Origin: CAZYQW01 sp964649825
GTDB lineage: Bacteria > Planctomycetota > B15-G4 > JADJEK01
Assembly (NCBI GenBank): GCA_964649825.1
Contig: CAZYQW010000052.1
Coordinates: 1 to 59,421 of the forward strand
Reading direction: 5' to 3'
Length of the DNA: 59,421 nt
Positions 54,040 through 59,421 of the stretch are shown piece by piece. The position numbers were made by a program, and so were the translations under genes. Below the pieces are notes generated by a model, which did not search any database, was not told the DNA's origin, and saw only the letters and a list, made by a program, of their open reading frames with translations. Within the stretch, counting starts at the first letter, position 1. Every line of letters starts with the position of its first letter.

Positions 54040-54302
54040 TCGCGGACGCCTCCTCCAGGTCCTCGACGAAGTCGTCCGCCATCATCCGAATCGAGGCGGT
54101 GGCGCTGCTTCTCGTCGCGGATGCCGTGCCGGTTCCCGGGATAGAGCATCATGTCGAACGACTTGCCGGCCTTCTGCAGCGCCTGCACGAGCTGCAGCGT
54201 GTTCTGCATGTGGACGTTCTCGTCGATGACGCCGTGGATGATCGGGAACCGTCCGCTCACTGTCGCCGCGGCCTCGACGACCGAGCTCATGCGGTGGCCC
54301 GA
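54040..54302 (-). pseudogene. C-terminal remnant of a peptidase S9 (prolyl oligopeptidase/DPP-IV) gene
   Basis: About 70 codons match the end of S9 alpha/beta-hydrolase peptidases: PIIHGVIDENVHMQNTLQLV, ALQKAGKSFDMMLYPGNRHGIRD, where the His of NRHG is the catalytic one. The tail MMADDFVEDLEE continues in a different frame after about 54095, so there is a frameshift. Everything 5' of about 54302, including the nucleophile Ser and Asp domains, is missing, and the tRNA fragment begins about 75 bp further on. The remnant lies on the chromosomal side of the presumed integration site. Confidence 0.6.
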
Positions 54303-54377
54303 AACCGCGAAACCCTCCGAATCACCCAATCGCGGCGTTCCACGCGCTCCCCTGCGCCCCCCCGCGAGACACTTCGA

Positions 54378-54427
54378 TGGTAGGCCCGCTCGGACTCGAA
54401 CCGAGGACCAACGGATTATGAGTCCGC
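54378..54427 (-). tRNA. 3' half of a CAU-anticodon tRNA (Met/Ile2 type), likely attachment site
   Basis: Read on the minus strand: anticodon arm GCGGA-CTCATAA-TCCGT with anticodon CAU, then a perfect T-arm CTCGG-TTCGAGT-CCGAG, acceptor 3' strand CGGGCCT, discriminator A and encoded CCA at 54380-54378. The sequence upstream of the anticodon arm (54428-54460) gives no 5' acceptor strand able to pair with CGGGCCT and only a forced D-arm. So it is a 3' fragment, the piece usually left behind when an element integrates into a tRNA gene. A functional but unusual tRNA is less likely. Confidence 0.55.
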
Positions 54428-54663
54428 TCTCCGATTCCGTAAGCGAAGCCCCAGCAGCACCTTGCGACGGCGCCTTCGGCGACCCCAGCGAATTCCCCAG
54501 CACGTCCGGACGAGACGTCCCGCTCGCCGAACTCGCGAAGCTGTCCCCGAACGAGCGCGAGGCCGTCGCTTCGCACGTGCGCCGGCTCCTCGACCTCGAC
54601 GCGCCACGGCGCGCCGCCATCCTCGAGGCCGTGCGGCTCATGCTCGGGGGCGGCGGCCGTTGA
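54418..54663 (+). CDS. Small helical protein at the element edge
   Basis: 81 aa. ATG 54418 lies inside the tRNA fragment, on the opposite strand. The N-terminal 35 residues are Ser/Pro-rich; the rest forms two amphipathic helices (LAELAKLSPNEREAVASHV and LLDLDAPRRAAILEAVRLML). No known domain recognised. There is no clear ribosome-binding site, and the first residues exist only because of the junction with the tRNA sequence. 54664-54816 downstream holds an open reading frame without recognisable content. Confidence 0.45.
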   Translation: MSPLSDSVSEAPAAPCDGAFGDPSEFPSTSGRDVPLAELAKLSPNEREAVASHVRRLLDLDAPRRAAILEAVRLMLGGGGR

Positions 54664-54816
54664 CGGCCGACCTCCGCCGTCCCCTGCGTGACCCGACTCC
54701 CGACTTGTTTGCTCCCGACGCGGTCGACGCGTACCCTGCGGTGAATCCGGGCAGGTCGCCCGCCAGGCCCTTGGGGGCATTGGGGGCGTGCCGCCCGTCG
54801 GGCACAAAAGGCCCGG

Positions 54817-55890
54817 CTACTGATCCGTGTCTCCGACCTTGGAAGCGACGATTATTCTGGGTGGAAGCGGCCCCACGAACCCGAAGTCCGCATCGCGTGC
54901 AAGGATCCCGTGTTCGTCGTCCTCGCGCTTGAAGTAGTAGTCCCCACGTTCGTTCTTCCGAACCTCGACGAGTTCGTGCCGGTCCAAGTCCGATGACGGG
55001 ATCAGTGCGTACGTCCCGATTGCCTCGAGTTCATACCCGTAGCGGCTGTGGCATCCGCCCGCTGGATCGAGGAACCCGAAGAACTCGTTGAGGTGATCGG
55101 ACAGACCCTGAAGGTCCGGGAACAACGTCGAGCGGTTGATTCCGGAATGCCGAGTAAATTCCCACGCGGCACACTCAGCCGCTTTGGGTATGCACACCTT
55201 CCTGGTGTAGAACGTGGCACCGTCTTGCGCTTCCACGGGAATCGGATTCGTTCCGTGAACGGAGAAACAACCTGACTGAGCGGCGACTCGACGATTCTCC
55301 CAAGGCAACTCGGTCGGAACGGGATACGCGAAGGGCCACGTAGGCGAACGCTGGATCAGATGCTTCTCGAAGTCGTAGCAGCGTTTCCCGGAGAAGTGAG
55401 GAACACAACCCATGAGCTCGTGTCTCTCGCGCTCGTGGAGTTCGGACGCATCGACAGCCTTGTTCATAAGCCTCATCGGACTCAGGACCCACAGGCAGGG
55501 TTGGTCTTCGGGTCGCGCAGAATTGATGGCGAAGAACACGGCCGCCGCGAGCGATCCTGTCCAGTCTAGGAGTCGCGTTGGAACACCGAGGTGCTGCATC
55601 ATGCCGAGTGTTTCCCATGAGTTCAGATGACCGGTCAGGTGGCTTCCCTGTAGCACGAACCGGTGCCATAGGTCGATCTCGTGGGTCATGGAAGCGCCTC
55701 CCTCCGAGTCATTCGAGAGAGGTCGTCGGAAAACCCTCGGTAGTAGGGTCCACTTCTCGCGCCGATGGCCCCTGTACCAGTACAGATCACCGACGGGCCT
55801 GGTGGACATTCCTCGCTCCGCGTCGCGCACGTCGGCGAGGAACCGAGACCACGCAGCAAGGCTCTCTTCGCTTGGACGTTCGTACCGCAA
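54817..55890 (-). CDS. FRG domain protein
   Basis: 357 aa. FRG domain (PF08867) motifs: LYWYRGHRREKWTLLPRVFR (about 36-55), LGMMQHLGVPTRLLDWT (95-111) with AAVFFAIN, and AAQSGCFSVHG (about 204-214). FRG proteins are common in mobile elements and defence-rich regions, and the fold is thought related to ADP-ribosyltransferases; the enzymatic activity is not established here. Start is TTG 55890; ATG 55809 would begin just before the FRG motif. GC is visibly lower than in the chromosomal genes, which supports transfer. Divergent from the recombinase gene. Confidence 0.87.
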   Translation of the reverse strand: MRYERPSEESLAAWSRFLADVRDAERGMSTRPVGDLYWYRGHRREKWTLLPRVFRRPLSNDSEGGASMTHEIDLWHRFVLQGSHLTGHLNSWETLGMMQHLGVPTRLLDWTGSLAAAVFFAINSARPEDQPCLWVLSPMRLMNKAVDASELHERERHELMGCVPHFSGKRCYDFEKHLIQRSPTWPFAYPVPTELPWENRRVAAQSGCFSVHGTNPIPVEAQDGATFYTRKVCIPKAAECAAWEFTRHSGINRSTLFPDLQGLSDHLNEFFGFLDPAGGCHSRYGYELEAIGTYALIPSSDLDRHELVEVRKNERGDYYFKREDDEHGILARDADFGFVGPLPPRIIVASKVGDTDQ

Positions 55891-55969
55891 ATCAGTCCGC
55901 TCTCGTTCCGCGCTTGCTCGACAACGGGCGTGATCCTACCGGGAACGGAGTGAATCACCGCCGCGTGTT

Positions 55970-55995
55970 CTAACGCCACCGAACGGTGGTGTTAG
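55970..55995. promoter_or_regulatory. 11-bp inverted repeat between the FRG and recombinase genes
   Basis: CTAACGCCACC (55970-55980) and GGTGGTGTTAG (55985-55995) form an 11-bp stem with one G-T pair around a GAAC loop. It lies in the 174-bp divergent region, about 70 bp before the recombinase ATG. No T run follows. It may be an operator for the divergent pair or a recombinase binding site. Confidence 0.45.
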
Positions 55996-56064
55996 GAATC
56001 CGTCGAATCGATCGATGCGAGGACGGTAGTTCGGGCTCCAACGCCAACGCGAGGAGCTCAACCG

Positions 56065-56781
56065 ATGAAGCCGACCCGCCGAACCCGCAAGCCGAACACG
56101 GACCCCGCCCTCGCGGTCGCCTACGTCCGCGTGTCGACCGACGAGCAGCAACTCGGCCCCGAAGCTCAGCGGGCCGCGATCGAGGCTTGGGCGGCCGGCC
56201 GCGGGATCCGCATCGTCGCGTGGTGCGAGGACCTCGGCGTCTCCGGCGGCGCCCGGATCGAGAAGTGCACGGGGCTCCTCGCGGCGCTCGAGGCCCTCGA
56301 GGCGCACGCGGCCGGGACCCTGATCGTCCACAAGCGCGACCGGCTCGCCCGCGATCTCGTGAAGGCGGCCGCGATCGAGGCGCTCGCCGAGCGGCACGGG
56401 GCGAACGTCGTGACGACCGAAGGGGACGAGAGCGGCGCGGGCGACCCGAACGCGTGGCTCCTCAAGTCGCTGAAGGACATGTTCGCCACGTACGAACGGC
56501 TCGTGATCGGCGCCCGGACCCGGGCGGCGCTCGCGGTGAAGAAGAACCGCGGGGAGCGCGTCGGGCAAGTTCCGTACGGCTACCGCGTCGCGGACGACGG
56601 CCGTCGGCTCGAGGTCGACCCGAACGAGCAAGCGGTGATCGCGCGCGTGCGCGCTCTCCGGGCCGACGGGCTCACGCTCGATCGGATCGCGGCGGCGCTC
56701 GAGGCGGAGCTCGGCGGCCGGTGGTACCCGATGCGGGTCTCACGTATCCTGCGGGCTCCCGTGGCAGAGGCGACGACGTGA
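56065..56781 (+). CDS. Serine recombinase (resolvase/invertase family)
   Basis: 238 aa. Catalytic N-terminal resolvase domain: AVAYVRVSTDEQQLG with nucleophile Ser24, the LIVHKRDRLARD arginine motif (family YKxDRLARS) and a long E helix (LKDMFATYERLVIGARTRAAL). The C-terminal part has GQVPYGYRVADDGRRLEVDPNEQ and a helix-turn-helix-like LTLDRIAAALEAELGG. Size lies between small resolvases and large serine integrases. GAGGAGC precedes ATG 56065. Ends in a 4-bp overlap with the next small gene. Probably mobilises the element or inverts a segment. Confidence 0.92.
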   Translation: MKPTRRTRKPNTDPALAVAYVRVSTDEQQLGPEAQRAAIEAWAAGRGIRIVAWCEDLGVSGGARIEKCTGLLAALEALEAHAAGTLIVHKRDRLARDLVKAAAIEALAERHGANVVTTEGDESGAGDPNAWLLKSLKDMFATYERLVIGARTRAALAVKKNRGERVGQVPYGYRVADDGRRLEVDPNEQAVIARVRALRADGLTLDRIAAALEAELGGRWYPMRVSRILRAPVAEATT

Positions 56782-56972
56782 CCGAGCCGATGGACGCCGA
56801 GGACGAGCAACGCCGGAACGAGCGGCTCCGGCGGATCGTCCACGACATCGCAGAGCGGGTTCGTCGGGACCCCGGGCTCGCGGAGCGGACGCGTCGCATG
56901 CTCGCCGGGGAGCTCGCCGTTCCCGATCTCGAGGAGGAGCTCGGCGAGCCGGACAAGACGCCGACGGCGTGA
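56778..56972 (+). CDS. Small charged helical protein after the recombinase
   Basis: 64 aa. GTG 56778 overlaps the recombinase stop (GTGA). Very charged, with one or two amphipathic helices (RRNERLRRIVHDIAERVRR, LAERTRRMLAGELAV) and a Glu-rich end. No known domain recognised. Its coupling to the recombinase suggests a partner such as a directionality or DNA-binding factor, but this is context only. Confidence 0.55.
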   Translation: MTEPMDAEDEQRRNERLRRIVHDIAERVRRDPGLAERTRRMLAGELAVPDLEEELGEPDKTPTA

Positions 56973-57091
56973 CCGAGCCGGGGCGCGGCGCGGGGTTGAT
57001 CTCCGCGTGCGATTCCGGCAGAAACGGTGAACCGCCGGCATGGGCGGGGGGACCCTCCCCGAAATGTGCGGCGGTTTCCGGAGGACCTCCG

Positions 57092-57433
57092 ATGCCAAGA
57101 AGACCCCGTCGTCGTCGAACCCCCCCAACGCCAGGACTCCCCGCCCGCGAGATCCGCGCCACCCGGTGGCCCCGCACGTTGTACCGGCTCACGAAGCATC
57201 ACGTGACCCACGGGACCAAGATCCCGCCGGCGCTCTGGAGCGACATCAAGCGCATCCTGTGCGGGGAGCCGATCGAGGACCCGAACGGGAACGCCGTGCC
57301 GATCGACATCCGAACGCGCCGGCTCTTCATCGCGCTGTTCGTCGACGACGTCTACGGAGGACCGGCCGCGACCGAGCGCGAGTTGGCGGCGGATCTCCTC
57401 GAGGTTCTTCGTCGGGCGTGGGAGTCGGGCTGA
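57092..57433 (+). CDS. Basic unknown protein of the element
   Basis: 113 aa from ATG 57092, which has GGAGG 7 bp upstream; a GTG at 56969 overlapping the previous stop would add 41 residues of low-complexity sequence. The N-terminus is Arg/Pro-rich (RRPRRRRTPPTP). The core YRLTKHHVTHGTKIPPALW, IDIRTRRLFIALFVDDVYGG and a C-terminal helix form a small soluble domain I do not recognise. It may bind nucleic acid, given the basic start. Confidence 0.55.
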   Translation: MPRRPRRRRTPPTPGLPAREIRATRWPRTLYRLTKHHVTHGTKIPPALWSDIKRILCGEPIEDPNGNAVPIDIRTRRLFIALFVDDVYGGPAATERELAADLLEVLRRAWESG

Positions 57434-57540
57434 GCGAACCGAGCGGGGTCGCGCGGGGCGGCCGCTCGCCGGCCCGGCCGATGGTGCTACGCTCAAGCAA
57501 TACACGGCGCGTCGGTGTCGCCGCGAGGAGGAGATCAATC

Positions 57541-58020
57541 ATGAACGCGAAACCCTGGGCCGTCGTCGGCGTGTTGCTTCTCGGCGCGATCCTCGGAGGC
57601 TACGTCGTCGACGCGACGGGCCAGCCGATGCCGATCCCGGCTTACCAGTTCCCCGTCGACTCATTGCCGCCGCATCCATCGCAGATCGCCACCGCGTCGG
57701 CCGATTGGCCGTTGCCGCTCGGTCCCACACCACCCGTGGATCATATCGCATACACGGTCCCGATCGATCGTTGGTTCGTCGTGACGGACATATACCGCAG
57801 CGGGGGCGGCGAGTTCGAGTTCGTCGAAGTGATCGGCACAAACTCGGACGTGAAGATCTCGCTCGGTCTCAACGGGGGCGCGCACTTCAACATCTCGAAG
57901 CGTGGACCGAACCCCGGGATCGTCTTTCGCCCGGGGTCACAAGTCGTGTTTCGCTATCAGGGGGGCGGCAACCCGGGTGATCGGTTGACCTACTACTTCG
58001 GCGGATACCTCGTTCGCTAG
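57541..58020 (+). CDS. Exported or membrane-anchored unknown protein
   Basis: 159 aa. Hydrophobic N-terminus (AVVGVLLLGAILGGYVV), an uncleaved anchor or signal peptide, then a Pro-rich linker and a beta-rich C-terminal domain (FVVTDIYRSGGGEFEFVEV, VVFRYQGGG and YYFGGYLVR), which suggests a jelly-roll-like fold. GAGGAGGAG lies upstream of ATG 57541. No known family recognised. Codon use is similar to neighbours. Confidence 0.65.
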   Translation: MNAKPWAVVGVLLLGAILGGYVVDATGQPMPIPAYQFPVDSLPPHPSQIATASADWPLPLGPTPPVDHIAYTVPIDRWFVVTDIYRSGGGEFEFVEVIGTNSDVKISLGLNGGAHFNISKRGPNPGIVFRPGSQVVFRYQGGGNPGDRLTYYFGGYLVR

Positions 58021-58108
58021 GTATCATGACTGTCAGCCGATACACTCGCGCAACCGGGCCGCCGGAGTCTTGACCGGCGGAACGGCCGAACGGCCGGTGA
58101 TGTTCTTG

Positions 58109-58163
58109 GATCGTTCTCCGCATTGCCGGCTCGCTCGGCCGGTCCCGCCTTCGGAGAACGATC
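58109..58163 (+). promoter_or_regulatory. Hairpin covering the ribosome-binding site of the next gene
   Basis: GATCGTTCTCCG (58109-58120) and its exact complement CGGAGAACGATC (58152-58163) form a 12-bp stem that ends at the base before ATG 58164. The only Shine-Dalgarno-like GGAG (58153-58156) sits in the 3' arm and is paired with TCTCC in the 5' arm. The 31-nt loop has its own GCCGG/CCGG pairing. This could gate translation, or be an operator for autoregulation. Confidence 0.6.
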
Positions 58164-59132
58164 ATGGCGCCACGGAACAAGCCACGGCCCGCCACCGCAA
58201 CCGGTGATGCCTCGGAGGAACTCTGGCGAGAGATCGAACGCCGAGAGGCGTTGGAGGCCGAACAGGAAGCGCGGCGGCGAAGGGACGAGCGAAAAGCGCC
58301 CGCGTCGTTGCTCATCCATGCGTTTTCGGCCGCGCGCGCATGCGGCGACGGTCCGCGACGCATCGCGTTGGGCACGTTCCTACAGAAGCTCGCGCTCCAC
58401 AACCCGTCCACCGAAGAACAAGAGCGCGCGCGTGGGTACTTTCGCCGATGGGTTCGAAGCGCACGGTTCGTCGGACTCGTGCTCCGCAGAGAGGGACAAC
58501 TGCCGAAGGAACCGCCAGCGGATGGCCCCGTTGCGCGCTTGGCTTTCGAGACGCTGATCGCGGCATCGAACGGCGAGAACCGCGATGTGCTCGCTGCGCG
58601 GCTTCAGGCCGCAATCATCGACCTGTTTCGGCGGTTTGTGAAGCGAACCAGCGGACCGTGGCCCGAGGACTCGGACGGGAGTTCACCGAAGTACATCCGA
58701 GGCTACTTCTGGCGCGATCTCGCGAACGTTGCGGGAGTCGATCGAGACGTCGCGTCGATACCGGAGTACTACATGGAGACGGGGGAATCTCCGTTCTCAA
58801 CAACGGATGACGCGGAGTCGACCACGAGCCCGGCATGTGACGAGCCGGACCTGACTCCGAAGGAGGCGACAGTCCTCCTGATCCTCGCGGAACTCGCGGG
58901 GCGCACGGGGCTCTCAGAGGAGGAGTTGGGGACGATGCTCGAAGGTCGACTCGGCGACGACGACGGTTACGGTTCGGGCTCGATCCGTCGCAGCGTTATT
59001 CCGAAGTTGAAGGCGTACGGCGTCGAGTCGAAGCGCCCCATCGGCTACCGCGTGAAAGAGGATCTGAAGTCCCGCGCTCGCGAAGTCGCGTTGTCATTCG
59101 GCGCAGTGCTCCCGGACAACAAGTCTACGTAG
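58164..59132 (+). CDS. Unknown protein with possible C-terminal winged helix
   Basis: 322 aa. Charged N-terminal helix (ELWREIERREALEAEQEARRRR), a central helical region, an acidic linker around residue 220 and a C-terminal part (LTPKEATVLLILAELAGRTGLSEEELGTML, SIRRSVIPKLKAYGV, GYRVKED) whose helix-helix-beta pattern resembles a winged helix as in response-regulator DNA-binding domains. A regulator of the element is a reasonable guess; I do not recognise a family. Translation may be controlled by the hairpin that ends directly at its ATG. Confidence 0.6.
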   Translation: MAPRNKPRPATATGDASEELWREIERREALEAEQEARRRRDERKAPASLLIHAFSAARACGDGPRRIALGTFLQKLALHNPSTEEQERARGYFRRWVRSARFVGLVLRREGQLPKEPPADGPVARLAFETLIAASNGENRDVLAARLQAAIIDLFRRFVKRTSGPWPEDSDGSSPKYIRGYFWRDLANVAGVDRDVASIPEYYMETGESPFSTTDDAESTTSPACDEPDLTPKEATVLLILAELAGRTGLSEEELGTMLEGRLGDDDGYGSGSIRRSVIPKLKAYGVESKRPIGYRVKEDLKSRAREVALSFGAVLPDNKST

Positions 59133-59134
59133 AC
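59123..59134. repeat. 12-bp perfect palindrome at the gene end, followed by GACACCAC repeats
   Basis: GTCTACGTAGAC spans the stop codon of the 322-aa gene. Two copies of GACACCAC follow at 59132 and 59143. The group could be a protein binding site; no gene covers 59133-59196. Confidence 0.4.
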
Positions 59135-59196
59135 ACCACGTCGACACCACAACCGATCTACATACTCCGGCGCCGCACCTTCCCATCCTGTGGTCC

Positions 59197-59304
59197 ATGA
59201 ACGACCACAAAGCAACTCGCACTCGTTTGATCCTCCTCGGTCCGATGGCGGTCCGAGCGAAGGTCCCCGCGAAGTGGCTGCGCGGAACGTGTCAACGTGA
59301 ATGA
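59197..59304 (+). CDS. Very short excisionase-like protein, probably truncated
   Basis: 35 aa from ATG 59197. LILLGPMAVRAKVPAKWLR resembles the first helix-turn-helix of excisionase or MerR-like proteins in which a VPxxWLR segment is followed by a DNA-binding wing; here the frame stops just after it. Either a short real protein or the start of a broken xis-like gene. Confidence 0.3.
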   Translation: MNDHKATRTRLILLGPMAVRAKVPAKWLRGTCQRE

Positions 59305-59314
59305 GACAGTTGAT

Positions 59315-59421
59315 TCAACAGTTTTGTGAGCACGCCGCTCGCACGAGCGCGGCGGCCTCCTGATCCGTGGGGATCCTGGTCGCGAGGCCGATCAGCGCGG
59401 ACTCGAGTCGCTTCGGGGGTT
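59315..59421 (-). CDS. C-terminal end of a gene running off the window
   Basis: An open minus-strand frame enters from the right edge and stops at TGA 59317-59315. The visible 34 residues end in LIGLATRIPTDQEAAALVRAA followed by CSQNC. The helical, Ala-rich character and lack of stops suggest real coding sequence. No family can be named from this much. Confidence 0.45.
   Translation of the reverse strand, partial: PPKRLESALIGLATRIPTDQEAAALVRAACSQNC

Larger units (their letters stand above)
54378..59421. mobile_element. Left end of a putative integrative element
   Basis: The region from the tRNA 3' fragment to the window edge carries a serine recombinase, an FRG-domain gene, several short unknown genes in plus-strand series, inverted repeats and no housekeeping gene. 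The chromosomal side shows a truncated S9 gene. In the usual geometry the displaced tRNA 3' end marks one end, and an intact tRNA(CAU) with the other end should lie beyond 59421. Boundaries other than the tRNA fragment are not visible. Confidence 0.45.

Noticed and set aside
54378..54454. Intact tRNA-Met or tRNA-Ile2
   Set aside because: The T-arm, anticodon arm and CCA are good, but no 5' segment pairs with the acceptor strand CGGGCCT, so I call only the 3' half.
54322..54807. Minus-strand frame across the tRNA fragment encoding a THNPLVLGSSPSG-like peptide
   Set aside because: This is the translation typically produced when a CAU tRNA is read as protein; it is not a gene.
54664..54932. Possible gene starting at TTG 54660 and overlapping the FRG gene 3' end
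   Set aside because: Open frame without recognisable motif, and it runs antisense through the FRG coding sequence.
1..59421. CRISPR array
   Set aside because: No series of 25-40-bp direct repeats with regular spacers and no cas gene was seen; the tandem repeats present are coding or 9 bp long.

Overview
The window reads as one chromosomal segment of a high-GC Gram-negative bacterium, most likely an uncultured member of the Planctomycetota. This rests on a microcompartment vertex protein next to a class II aldolase (the pair typical of planctomycete-type microcompartments), several secreted propeller and beta-helix proteins that share a Gly-rich C-terminal domain common in that phylum, and an ECF sigma factor / Ser-Thr kinase / CHAT operon. 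No rRNA or ribosomal protein gene is present, so the assignment is an inference.

Layout. 140-4191 (minus): surface-sugar genes (glycosyltransferase, asparagine synthase, NAD-sugar epimerase). 4446-4707: tRNA-Leu and tRNA-Cys. 4839-8675: glycosyltransferase, cobalamin-binding radical SAM enzyme, membrane zinc peptidase. 8814-15561: secreted seven-repeat propeller, TPR lipoprotein, endonuclease IV plus leucyl aminopeptidase, secreted Kelch protein. 15602-16611: EutN/CcmL vertex protein with aldolase. 16707-20008: glycosyltransferase coupled to a WPL-repeat lipoprotein. 20205-26777: RND permease, a deacetylase remnant, an iron-type ABC substrate-binding protein and fused permease without an ATPase, and a Cys-containing small protein. 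26835-29095: gene debris (DruA/DUF4338 fragment, C-terminal domain fragment) around a secreted propeller. 29223-36406 (minus): a six-gene run with three AlgX/AlgJ-like proteins and an MBOAT acyltransferase, i.e. an O-acetylation cluster, followed by DUF427 and cyclase-family genes. 36597-48565: large exported proteins (di-haem YncE-like protein, two beta-helix proteins, a Tat-type vanadium haloperoxidase) and a frameshifted Calx-beta pseudogene.

48572-53926 (minus) is a tightly overlapping operon: ECF sigma factor, 87-88 aa protein, membrane Ser/Thr kinase with a DUF4384-like outer domain, and an exported TPR-CHAT protease. It looks like a self-contained signalling and proteolysis module.

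From about 54300 to the right edge the character changes. A truncated peptidase S9 remnant abuts the 3' half of a CAU-anticodon tRNA. Beyond it lie an FRG-domain gene of visibly lower GC, a serine recombinase, and a string of small unknown genes with palindromes and a hairpin that covers a ribosome-binding site. I read this as one end of an integrative element whose other end lies outside the window. It is the part most likely to hold undescribed biology, together with the sigma/kinase/CHAT operon.
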